From NCBI RefSeq assembly GCF_023499215.1, contig NZ_JAKHSK010000008.1, positions 91,915-155,914 of the forward strand: a DNA stretch of 64,000 bases, given 5' to 3'. Shown piece by piece: positions 52,669 through 60,097 of this stretch (the stretch's first letter is position 1; each line of letters begins with the position of its first letter). The notes beneath the pieces are model-generated. The model saw nothing but the letters and a program-made list of their open reading frames with translations, was not told the origin of the DNA and made no database searches. The stretch is from Zunongwangia pacifica (GTDB lineage: Bacteria; Bacteroidota; Bacteroidia; Flavobacteriales; Flavobacteriaceae). Both the position numbers and the translations under genes were made by a program.

Positions 52669-53469
52669 TTAGGTTATGGTGGGTCTTTTTCTTTTCTTCT
52701 TAGCCTTTGGTATGTCCTGAGCCTCGTCGGCAATCGGCTGCTCTTGGCCTTTATGCTCCTGTTTAACAGAGCGGCTTTGTGCTTCCGATTGTTTTTCCGT
52801 CTTGGACTGGCGGTTATCCACCCGTTGCATATTGCTGTCATAGATATTGATGGTCTTAAACCGGGGATTCGCCTCGATGTACTGTTTCTGCTCCAAACCT
52901 TCCTTTTGAAAAGTTGCCGATTGCAGGTTTCCCTTTTTCAGGGAATCGACCAGATTGGATTTATAGGTTTCATTCTCCAGTTCCTTAATAGGATGTTTAG
53001 CGAGTGTTGCTTCCAGATCGTACCCATAGTTTTGATGGTACTGCTGTATTTTAAAATTTCCATTGTCATCACTCTGTTTAAAATCCATCTGTAACCAGGA
53101 ATTGTACAGTTGCCCTTCCTTATTGGTCAGCTCCTTATTGACCGATCGGCCTTCCATCAGGTTGTAGGCTTCTTTCAGGGTAATGTTATTGCCTTTGTTA
53201 ATATAGAAGGTCTGTTTCATAGTCTCATCGGGATTGTTTTCCTTTTGCACACTCACCTGGTACGAATTGAAGAAATACATATCCGTTTTTTTGGACTTGC
53301 TAAAATGTAGTGTGGAATCTACCTTGTTGCTACCAAAATGCGTTAGGTGCGGGATCTTAAATTCAGGCTGTCCCTTTGCTATTTTTTGCTTTAAGACTTC
53401 TTCGAGTCCTTCTCCAAAGCCAGTATATTTAATCTGGTCTTTCAGGTATTCTAAATTCTTCTGATTCAT
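52669..53469 (-). CDS. Mobile-element protein similar to DUF3945/DUF4099-type proteins
   Basis: A 266-residue soluble protein. Residues ~1-170 contain segments typical of Bacteroidota mobile-element proteins with DUF3945/DUF4099-like regions: ITLKEAYNLMEGRSVNKEL, TLAKHPIKELEN, and LVDSLKKGNLQSATF followed by KQYIEANPRFKTINIYD. The C-terminal ~60 residues are low-complexity, Gln/Lys/Glu-rich, ending in KKKRKRPTIT. The function is unknown; such proteins are found next to tra genes and topoisomerase genes in these elements. It starts 10 bases downstream of traN. Confidence 0.68.
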   Translation of the reverse strand: MNQKNLEYLKDQIKYTGFGEGLEEVLKQKIAKGQPEFKIPHLTHFGSNKVDSTLHFSKSKKTDMYFFNSYQVSVQKENNPDETMKQTFYINKGNNITLKEAYNLMEGRSVNKELTNKEGQLYNSWLQMDFKQSDDNGNFKIQQYHQNYGYDLEATLAKHPIKELENETYKSNLVDSLKKGNLQSATFQKEGLEQKQYIEANPRFKTINIYDSNMQRVDNRQSKTEKQSEAQSRSVKQEHKGQEQPIADEAQDIPKAKKKRKRPTIT

Positions 53470-53479
53470 GATAATTGAT

Positions 53480-54355
53480 TTAAAAGTTATTGATAGGTGT
53501 ACTTCCTGTTGATTGTAATGTGGGAAGTACTGCTGCTTTAATAATCGTCCTGTTTTTTACACTAAGCTTAATATGCCTTCCCCCGTTTGCTTCAAACAAT
53601 TGAATGGCGAAGTATTTCTTATCGGGAATGGTAAACTTGGGAACCACAATCACCAAGGTCTGTGAAGACCGGCCGTCAATTTTTGTCACCTTGTTTTGGA
53701 TGTGTACCGGGGTAATTTCAATTTCCTGTGAAGCTGTACGTTTAGCCTTTTTCTGGTCCCGGATAAAAAAACGTAATTGGTCAATATCATAACTGATATT
53801 GGATGTGTTGGTAATGGTTAACCGCAGGTACATCAGGTTGTCCCGAATGAATATCCCGTTCAATCCGAAACGTATACCATATTTACGGTGCTTTACCTTA
53901 CGCCCTTTGTATTTGGAATACAAGGCATGTGTAGCATAAGTAGTGACTTCAGCTTCGTTAACCGATCCTGGTGAAAGGAAAATACTGTTTTTGTTATCTC
54001 TTTCCTTCATGGAAATATTCAAGACAGATGGCTTGGGGTCATAGTTAATCACAAAAGAATTTAATTTCCCGTCTGCGGTAATTACCGTCAGGTTAGTCTC
54101 CGGAAAACTGTCCCTTGCCGCTTTGAGCTGTAGAATATTGGCAGCTCCTATGGCTTTTTGTGCCAACACATCTTTACTGCCCCTGTCCACACCTACAATG
54201 GCGCTTGGAAATATAATATTGGTCGTTTTAAAATAGGTAATCTCCACAGGATAAGGAGCGATTGATTTGGGTTGAAGGATGCTTTGAGCATTTACATTCA
54301 ATCCGAAAAGGAACAGGAAAAATCCCATCACCATACATGCATTTATCTTTTTCAT
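53480..54355 (-). CDS. traN: Conjugative transposon protein TraN
   Basis: A 291-residue secreted protein with signal peptide (MKKINACMVMGFFLFLFGLNVNAQS) matching TraN (DUF4138) of Bacteroidota conjugative transposons: the YFKTTNIIFPSAI start, the DRGSKDVLAQKA segment and LMYLRLTITNTSNISYDIDQLRF, FFIRDQKK. It is thought to be an outer-membrane or periplasmic VirB9-like component of the mating apparatus. It follows traM by 23 bases, the standard M-N order. Confidence 0.9.
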   Translation of the reverse strand: MKKINACMVMGFFLFLFGLNVNAQSILQPKSIAPYPVEITYFKTTNIIFPSAIVGVDRGSKDVLAQKAIGAANILQLKAARDSFPETNLTVITADGKLNSFVINYDPKPSVLNISMKERDNKNSIFLSPGSVNEAEVTTYATHALYSKYKGRKVKHRKYGIRFGLNGIFIRDNLMYLRLTITNTSNISYDIDQLRFFIRDQKKAKRTASQEIEITPVHIQNKVTKIDGRSSQTLVIVVPKFTIPDKKYFAIQLFEANGGRHIKLSVKNRTIIKAAVLPTLQSTGSTPINNF

Positions 54356-54378
54356 CTTTATGGAATTTTAAATGGTTA

Positions 54379-55680
54379 TTACTTCTTGATTTGCTTTTGT
54401 TTTTCATCACGGAGCAATACCTGATAGCCTGCTTTCAGGGTTACTTTTATCAGTTTTACTTTTGTGCTGAACAGTGATTTAGCTGTTTCTATACCGGCAC
54501 CTGCGGCCTGTGCCTGCCAGGAAGGATCAAGGGAAGTCAATCCAATGTTCTGCATAGAGCGGTCAGCCGATTGTTTAGCGACATCCCGAGTAATGGCACC
54601 GGGAATATAAATTCCGTCCAACCCATCCATATCGTACACAGAGAGTTCTACCGGGAAGAGGGAATTACCGCTTCTGATGCTGTTGATCTTGACATGCAGC
54701 CTTTCTCCGCTAAGGGAAGCGATCCCAAACACAAAGTTGTCTTTGGGAATATGCACCCCGTTAATAAATACATCATTGACCAGGCGAAGCTTTACGGTAG
54801 ATCCGTTAACCACGGTCTGTGATTCGTAAATAACCGCCTGTATGGCATTTTCCGGCTGTTCAGCAATTTGGTCATCGTCCAGGGAATAAAATCCATTTGC
54901 TGTAGGAGTAACAAAGTGTCCGGTATGCATCAGGGAAATACTATCATCTTTCTGTGCAGTGGATACTTCGTACAGTTGTTCCCTTCGGGCTTCCGAAAGT
55001 TGTTTTAATTTCTCCTGAACCCGCTCAGGATGCTGTACATCCAGAATCTTTTCCAGCATGCTGCTGAGCTGTTCCAGTTCCGGGTCAGGTGCTTCCGGCT
55101 GGGTCATGGTGTGCATCATTTCTTCCAGCCTGTCCACATCACTGGAACTCACAGACGTATTTCCATAATTGGTTTTTGTTTCCTGCTCGGGGGAATCTTC
55201 AGGAAGCTGGGTGCGTTCCACCGGTTTGTTCAATTCCCTGTTCAAAGCTTCCAGCTTTTTATAAATTTTATCCGTATTCGGATCGTTGCCCTGACCACTT
55301 CCGTAGAGGGAAGTTTTTAAGCCGCCGGATGATACCTGACCCGGTTTTACTTCCTTTTGGGGTAATATATCATCCGTATCGGAAATTACACTGTTCTTAT
55401 AATTCGGGTCATTTTTACGGAGTTCCCTGAATTTTGCCGAATCCTGTTCTGCCCGGTTGTAATAGCTCATTTTATCCATTTGCTTATCATCGGTCAGTTT
55501 TGCTTCCGGCAGGTGAAGGTTAAACCCGTTCTGTGGAGTTTCCTGTGCCTGTAGTTCCTGTACCTGTCCACCTCCCAATACCCAAAAGATCAGGGTGGTG
55601 AAAGGAAGTACGAGCAGCGGCAATACCAATAGGAACTTGCGTTGTCTTTTCATTTTTGATGTTATTACCTGTTTTTCCAT
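54379..55680 (-). CDS. traM: Conjugative transposon protein TraM
   Basis: A 433-residue protein with one N-terminal membrane helix (about residues 16-36, LLVLPLLVLPFTTLIFWVLGGG) and a periplasmic region. A Pro/Glu-rich stretch is followed by the C-terminal domain with KDNFVFGIASLSGERLHVKI and VELSVYDMDGLDGIYIPGA, and TKVKLIKVTLKAGYQVLLRD at the end. This matches TraM of CTnDOT-type systems, the VirB10-like channel scaffold. An alternative start at Met10 exists. It lies two bases after the TraL-position gene. Confidence 0.92.
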   Translation of the reverse strand: MEKQVITSKMKRQRKFLLVLPLLVLPFTTLIFWVLGGGQVQELQAQETPQNGFNLHLPEAKLTDDKQMDKMSYYNRAEQDSAKFRELRKNDPNYKNSVISDTDDILPQKEVKPGQVSSGGLKTSLYGSGQGNDPNTDKIYKKLEALNRELNKPVERTQLPEDSPEQETKTNYGNTSVSSSDVDRLEEMMHTMTQPEAPDPELEQLSSMLEKILDVQHPERVQEKLKQLSEARREQLYEVSTAQKDDSISLMHTGHFVTPTANGFYSLDDDQIAEQPENAIQAVIYESQTVVNGSTVKLRLVNDVFINGVHIPKDNFVFGIASLSGERLHVKINSIRSGNSLFPVELSVYDMDGLDGIYIPGAITRDVAKQSADRSMQNIGLTSLDPSWQAQAAGAGIETAKSLFSTKVKLIKVTLKAGYQVLLRDEKQKQIKK

Positions 55681-55682
55681 GG

Positions 55683-56162
55683 TTATTGATTTTTAAAGTT
55701 TTGATATTCTTTTTCGATATAGCGAACCGAATCCATCAGTCCCGGACGGGTTGCTATAATACTGTCATAGATATTTCTGCCCGATGGACTTCGGGCAAGG
55801 CTATCCATATACAACCGGAACTTTTGGATGCGCCTGTAATCCTGTTTGGATACCGGAGGGAGCGGTGATGCTATAGCTCCGGATTCCGTAAGATGCCGGG
55901 GACGTTTGATCGAGGTTACTGTAAAGGCATTGCCCTTACTTTTTCCCGTGATGGCGTGTACCCCAAGGTAGATACAGTATCCACTGGTGAGGCTTATAAA
56001 AACGACCAGTGCTATGGTTACTGCCCGCTTGGAAATACTCTTTGTCTTATTCGACATCCATTTTGCCCATGCTTTTTGCAGCCATTTGTATAAGGCAAGT
56101 AATCCCAGGATTAACAGTCCGTTTTTAGGAGCCTCCTTTTTCTGTTTTGTATTTCGTTTCAT
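55683..56162 (-). CDS. TraL-position membrane protein
   Basis: A 159-residue protein with a basic N-terminus, a hydrophobic stretch at ~16-30 and a clear membrane helix at ~47-67 (AVTIALVVFISLTSGYCIYLG), then a soluble domain ending in SVRYIEKEYQNFKNQ. By position between traK and traM it corresponds to TraL of Bacteroidota elements, but sequence identity with TraL cannot be confirmed by eye. The repeated SLARSPSGRNIYDSII motif resembles domains in other Tra proteins of this size. It follows traK by about 70 bases. Confidence 0.6.
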   Translation of the reverse strand: MKRNTKQKKEAPKNGLLILGLLALYKWLQKAWAKWMSNKTKSISKRAVTIALVVFISLTSGYCIYLGVHAITGKSKGNAFTVTSIKRPRHLTESGAIASPLPPVSKQDYRRIQKFRLYMDSLARSPSGRNIYDSIIATRPGLMDSVRYIEKEYQNFKNQ

Positions 56163-56233
56163 TTGTACAAAGTTTTATAAGCCACTCAATTGACTTTGTT
56201 TGTATTAATTTTGAATAAATGTCCATTATGGGC

Positions 56234-56857
56234 TTAATACCGTCTGGCGGTCGTTTTCAAATCCTTGTTGGCGATGGTTGCCCAGCGTTCTATCAGAAAA
56301 CCATGCGGATTATTATCACTTCGGGATACATTACGCAACGCCCCTTCGGTAATCAGGCTTCGGGTAGTGATACTGGTCGGACGGATTATGCGCTGGGTAG
56401 CGTAGCACCGGAATTTATAGGGGTATTCATTGATGTCCACCGCCACGCTATCCACATGGATGGTCTGGTTAACATTTCCGGAAATAAGCCCGGCATAATA
56501 TCCGTTCTCCTTCAGGTCATCATAAATCCGTTTGGCACTGCCATCCGCCAGGTATAAAGCTTTAGTGATATTCGTTTCAATTGCTTTATCATCCGGGTCA
56601 AGGGTAAAGAACAATTGGTGGAAGGTTTTCACATGATCCCTTGCTTCCACTGGGATATTGTCCTTACGTCCGGCGGAATAGGCTTCCAGTGCCTTGCCAT
56701 TGGCAAGAATGTAAATCCTGTCCTGCATTTCGGATACCAGACTAAAACTCTTATATAGGGCAAAGCAGGATAATAGCACTGAGCCTGCAATAATGAGCAT
56801 GGTAAATCCCCGGATATGCCGAAAAGCCGTATCGATATTTTTCATTTTTTTAAACAT
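56234..56857 (-). CDS. traK: Conjugative transposon protein TraK
   Basis: A 207-residue protein with one N-terminal membrane helix (residues ~16-38) and a periplasmic NTF2-like domain, as in TraK/VirB8. Family landmarks are NIDTAFRHIRGFTM, ARDHVKTFHQLFFTLDPDDKAIE and the C-terminal GFLIERWATIANKDL. It begins 18 bases downstream of traJ. VirB8-type proteins help assemble the inner-membrane complex of the mating channel. Confidence 0.92.
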   Translation of the reverse strand: MFKKMKNIDTAFRHIRGFTMLIIAGSVLLSCFALYKSFSLVSEMQDRIYILANGKALEAYSAGRKDNIPVEARDHVKTFHQLFFTLDPDDKAIETNITKALYLADGSAKRIYDDLKENGYYAGLISGNVNQTIHVDSVAVDINEYPYKFRCYATQRIIRPTSITTRSLITEGALRNVSRSDNNPHGFLIERWATIANKDLKTTARRY

Positions 56858-56875
56858 GATTTCTCCTTTTTGGGG

Positions 56876-58090
56876 TTAAGAATTACCTTTGAGTTTGTCA
56901 TTCATATAGCCGGAGCCACCGCCATCCGAATTGCCATTCTTGAAATAAGGATTGGTTGTACCATTGCTGGCCATACTCTGGGAAATACGACTTGCAGCAT
57001 TACCCATTGCATCCGCCGCCATGCTGGCTCCGCCTGTAGCTGCTCCCATAACCGCTCTGGAGGAACTGCTGAAGATACTGGTGACTTTCTGTCCCAAAGC
57101 ACCACCACCTCCTGCATGGACAATGTAATTGGCTACCGAAGGCACGGTAAAGTATCCCACAATGCCAATAATCATAAAGACCAGATACGCCATATCCGTC
57201 CGGCTGAAAAAAGTATCCCCGTAATCCTGTACCTGGGCAATGTCCATTTCCAGCATTTTCTCCTGGATTTTTCCGATAATGCTCCCGAAAATATTGGCTA
57301 CCGGAAGCCAGAGAAAAATATTGATATAGCGGGCAATCCAAACCGTCAGGGTATGCTGGAACCCGTCAAAGACGGCAATCCCAAATACCAGCGGCCCCAA
57401 TATGGCAAGTACCACCAATTGAAAGGTTCGTAGCGTATCGATACATAAGGCTGCGGCTTCAAAGAGTACCCGCAGTACTTCACTCATCCATTCCTTGACC
57501 GAATTGCGGAAATTGTAAGAGGCTTTGGACATGGCAAACTTGATGTCGTTGCCAATCCCTTCAAAAAAGCCTTCATCGGAAGGACTGGCATTATCATGGG
57601 TGTATTTATACCACCTGTCCCGGTCACCGTCACCGCTTTCACCTACATACATCTGCCATACATCCGTTTTTTTGACAGCTTCTTCCTTCTTTTCCAAAAG
57701 CACCGCAATTGCCCTGTCGGAGCCTTCCACCATCGAAGCGGTAGCGGTCACTGTTGGTTTCATGATCCCGTTGATTAGTCCCAGAACGGAAGGGAATATC
57801 ATCACACAAAACCCGATGACAAACGGGCGGAAAAGCGGATAAAAGTCAATAGGTTCGGCTCTTGACAAATGTCCCCAGACCCTGGAGGCGATATACCACA
57901 TAGCGGCAAATCCCGCCAATGCCTGTCCCACACCAATAAGCTGACTGCACAGTGGCATCATTTCATCATAGAGTTGTTCCAATACGCTATGCAAGCCGTT
58001 CATCTCACCGGCAATTCCCTGTGCACTCCCCATAAAAGGCAGTAACAATCCCGTGACCGCCACCCAGGCAGTTTTTCTATATGTTGCCAT
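56876..58090 (-). CDS. traJ: Conjugative transposon protein TraJ
   Basis: A 404-residue polytopic membrane protein (VirB6-like) with signal-like N-terminus MATYRKTAWVAVTGLLLPFMG and five to six helices. Landmarks are GFAAMWYIASRVWGHLSRAEPIDFYPLFRPF and FDGFQHTLTVWIARYINIFLWLPVANIFGSI. The C-terminal tail is Gly/Ser/Ala-rich. This is a typical TraJ of the CTnDOT family. It is flanked by the TraI-like cassette and traK. Confidence 0.92.
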   Translation of the reverse strand: MATYRKTAWVAVTGLLLPFMGSAQGIAGEMNGLHSVLEQLYDEMMPLCSQLIGVGQALAGFAAMWYIASRVWGHLSRAEPIDFYPLFRPFVIGFCVMIFPSVLGLINGIMKPTVTATASMVEGSDRAIAVLLEKKEEAVKKTDVWQMYVGESGDGDRDRWYKYTHDNASPSDEGFFEGIGNDIKFAMSKASYNFRNSVKEWMSEVLRVLFEAAALCIDTLRTFQLVVLAILGPLVFGIAVFDGFQHTLTVWIARYINIFLWLPVANIFGSIIGKIQEKMLEMDIAQVQDYGDTFFSRTDMAYLVFMIIGIVGYFTVPSVANYIVHAGGGGALGQKVTSIFSSSSRAVMGAATGGASMAADAMGNAASRISQSMASNGTTNPYFKNGNSDGGGSGYMNDKLKGNS

Positions 58091-58101
58091 ACTGTTGATT
58101 T

Positions 58102-58740
58102 TTAGTTGTTTATCCCATAGCTATTGCGAATGGTCTGGGCATCATTTCTTTCTTTTGCCCTTTGCACCGCAAGAATGGTCGTGTTATTGTTAAAGTGTCT
58201 GAGGAACATTAGTTTGTCCTGCATATCGGCATAGATCCGGTCAATAGCCTGTAAACGTTCATCATCACTCATACGGGCTTTCCCTGCTGTGATAATGACC
58301 AGTAATTCATCGAGGTTACGCAGGCTTTCATCAAAGAGATGGTCGTACACCCGTCCGAGATACGCCAGTTCCTGCGGATTGAAATTCCCGTCACTTTGAA
58401 ATCGGTCATACGCATTCCGGTATTCCCTGACCAGTATTATCTGATAATTCACAATATCGCCCACACGTTTGTAATTGCGAACGGTGGGGCTTACTTCCAT
58501 CAGCCCGTCCAAAAAAGCTTTGTGCAGGCTAAAGTTCCCTTCCGATATATCCTTGATGGTATTGTAACCCCCTTCCAATATCTGGTAGCCTTTTTTCATA
58601 TCGCTCAATATCTGTTTGAACTGGGTCAGTTTTTCTACATTGAGCAAGAGCTGTTGTATCTCTGCGGATTGCGCTGATGCCCTGAAAGAGCAGAAGAGCC
58701 CGCAGATCACAAGTCCTATAAGTATTTTGGTCTTTTTCAT
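58102..58740 (-). CDS. TraI-like periplasmic coiled-coil protein (third of three)
   Basis: A 212-residue exported protein (signal MKKTKILIGLVICGLFCSFRASAQS). The mature part is a helical coiled-coil with the repeated pattern QILSDMKKGYQILEGGYNTIKDISEGNFSLHKAFLD, NRYDFQ- and LDELLVIITAGKARMSDDERLQAIDRIYADMQ. The same pattern occurs in the two preceding genes, so the three are tandem paralogues. They resemble VirB5/TraI-type periplasmic pilus-tip or adhesion proteins of Bacteroidota conjugative elements. The start overlaps the previous stop by four bases (ATGA). It is 12 bases upstream of traJ. Confidence 0.8.
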   Translation of the reverse strand: MKKTKILIGLVICGLFCSFRASAQSAEIQQLLLNVEKLTQFKQILSDMKKGYQILEGGYNTIKDISEGNFSLHKAFLDGLMEVSPTVRNYKRVGDIVNYQIILVREYRNAYDRFQSDGNFNPQELAYLGRVYDHLFDESLRNLDELLVIITAGKARMSDDERLQAIDRIYADMQDKLMFLRHFNNNTTILAVQRAKERNDAQTIRNSYGINN

Positions 58741-59393
58741 GGGTTTTCGTTTTGAAGGTTCCTGAGTGTTTTGCTGTATTGTACTTCATGGTATTCCCTG
58801 ATCCGAACGGCTGCCATGACCTTGGCTTCATTGCCGAAACTTTGGGAGAAGGTGTAATTGTCCTGCATCCGCAAGTAAAGCTTGTCGATACGCTTCATAC
58901 GCTCATTATCTTCCATTTGCAATTCGGCATCCGTGGTTATTGCAATAAGTTCATCCAGTGCCTGTTCACAATCCTCCAAGAGCCGGGTAAAAACCCGCCC
59001 GATATAGTTGAGTTCTGCTTCGGTAAAAGCATCGCTATTGTCAAGTTGTCCGTAGGTTTGCCCGTAATCCTGAATGATGCGTATTTGAAGGGCGATGATG
59101 TCTGCTACTTTTGCATAGTGTCTGATTTCAGGGTTGACTGTACTTAAGGAATTTATGAAATCACTGTGCAGGTCAAATTCCCCTTTGGTAAACCCTCCGA
59201 TGGTGGTCAAACCTTCTTTGGCAATACGGTAGCCTTTTTGAGCATATCCGATATATACCTGTAAAGCGGCAATCTGCTGAAGCAGGTATTTCTTCTGTGT
59301 CTTTTTCTGGCGGAACCACTCCGAAAAAGTCTGTGCGTGGACGGTTCCTGCTGCCATAAACAGCATGAATCCTATTAAAATTATCTTTCTCAT
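58737..59393 (-). CDS. TraI-like periplasmic coiled-coil protein (second of three)
   Basis: A 218-residue exported protein (signal MRKIILIGFMLFMAAGTVHAQT) with the same ordered elements as its neighbours: IGYAQKGYRIAKEGLTTIGGFTKGEFDLHSDFIN, EIRHYAKVADIIALQIRIIQDY, LDELIAITTDAELQMEDNERMKRIDKLYLRMQDNY and a basic C-terminus. It was probably formed by duplication with the flanking genes. Translation is coupled to the third copy by an ATGA overlap. Likely located in the periplasm as part of the mating apparatus. Confidence 0.8.
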   Translation of the reverse strand: MRKIILIGFMLFMAAGTVHAQTFSEWFRQKKTQKKYLLQQIAALQVYIGYAQKGYRIAKEGLTTIGGFTKGEFDLHSDFINSLSTVNPEIRHYAKVADIIALQIRIIQDYGQTYGQLDNSDAFTEAELNYIGRVFTRLLEDCEQALDELIAITTDAELQMEDNERMKRIDKLYLRMQDNYTFSQSFGNEAKVMAAVRIREYHEVQYSKTLRNLQNENP

Positions 59394-59401
59394 AGTTCGT
59401 G

Positions 59402-60091
59402 TTATTGAGGAAGTCCATATAATTTTTTCACGGTTTGCACTTCAATGGAGGTCTTTGCCCGGGAAAGGCTCAGCAATACATTTTGCTGATTAAAGCGCAT
59501 CAGGTCATCATAATTGGCATCAACCTGATCGGCAGCATTGTTGATGATTTCCAGTCGTTTGGCATCGCTCATCGTGGTAGTAAAGGATTGGACAATCAGG
59601 GTAATCTGGTCGATGTTGTTCAGGCTTTCTTCCAAGATTCCTGAGTACACCTCTGACATATATTCAATCTCATCCAAGGTAAAGTGGTCATCCTGCTGAA
59701 TAAGCTGCCAGGCATCCTGGTATTCATTGACCAGCCGGACCTGTTTTTGGGTGATATCCCGGATACGCTGGTAATAAGAAATAATCGCCTTTACCTTAGC
59801 CAGCTCTTCGTAATACTCCCGGTATTGCTCTTTTTGTTTTTCCGTCCATTTGGAAATTTCATCCAGTTTGAGTTTGGAAAGCGTGTTTTCCAAGGTCTTC
59901 TGGGCGTTCTGTAACCAGATGGTCTTGTTCTGTAGGCGCTGGATTTTTAAATCCACGGCTTTGATTACTTTTTTGATTCCTGCCTTGATGATCTCTACGA
60001 TCGGTATCTGCATGGCATTTGCCTGTTGTACCGGTAGTGCCGTAAAGGAAATGCAAAGGGCAAGCAGTAACATTCTTGCATATTTTTTCAT
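59402..60091 (-). CDS. TraI-like periplasmic coiled-coil protein (first of three)
   Basis: A 229-residue exported protein (signal MKKYARMLLLALCISFTALPVQQANA) with a long N-terminal coiled-coil (IIKAGIKKVIKAVDLKIQRLQNKTIWLQNAQKTLEN) and a C-terminal half resembling the next two genes (DQITLIVQSFTTTMSDAKRLEIINNAADQVDANYDDLMRF and SRAKTSIEVQTVKKLYG). It lies just after traG (7 bases). It matches conjugal-transfer TraI-type proteins of Bacteroidota elements. This copy is the most divergent of the three. Confidence 0.82.
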   Translation of the reverse strand: MKKYARMLLLALCISFTALPVQQANAMQIPIVEIIKAGIKKVIKAVDLKIQRLQNKTIWLQNAQKTLENTLSKLKLDEISKWTEKQKEQYREYYEELAKVKAIISYYQRIRDITQKQVRLVNEYQDAWQLIQQDDHFTLDEIEYMSEVYSGILEESLNNIDQITLIVQSFTTTMSDAKRLEIINNAADQVDANYDDLMRFNQQNVLLSLSRAKTSIEVQTVKKLYGLPQ

Positions 60092-60097
60092 GGTTCA

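Noticed and set aside
56816..57433. A 205-codon plus-strand open frame
   Set aside because: It is antisense to traJ, and its composition has no family motif.
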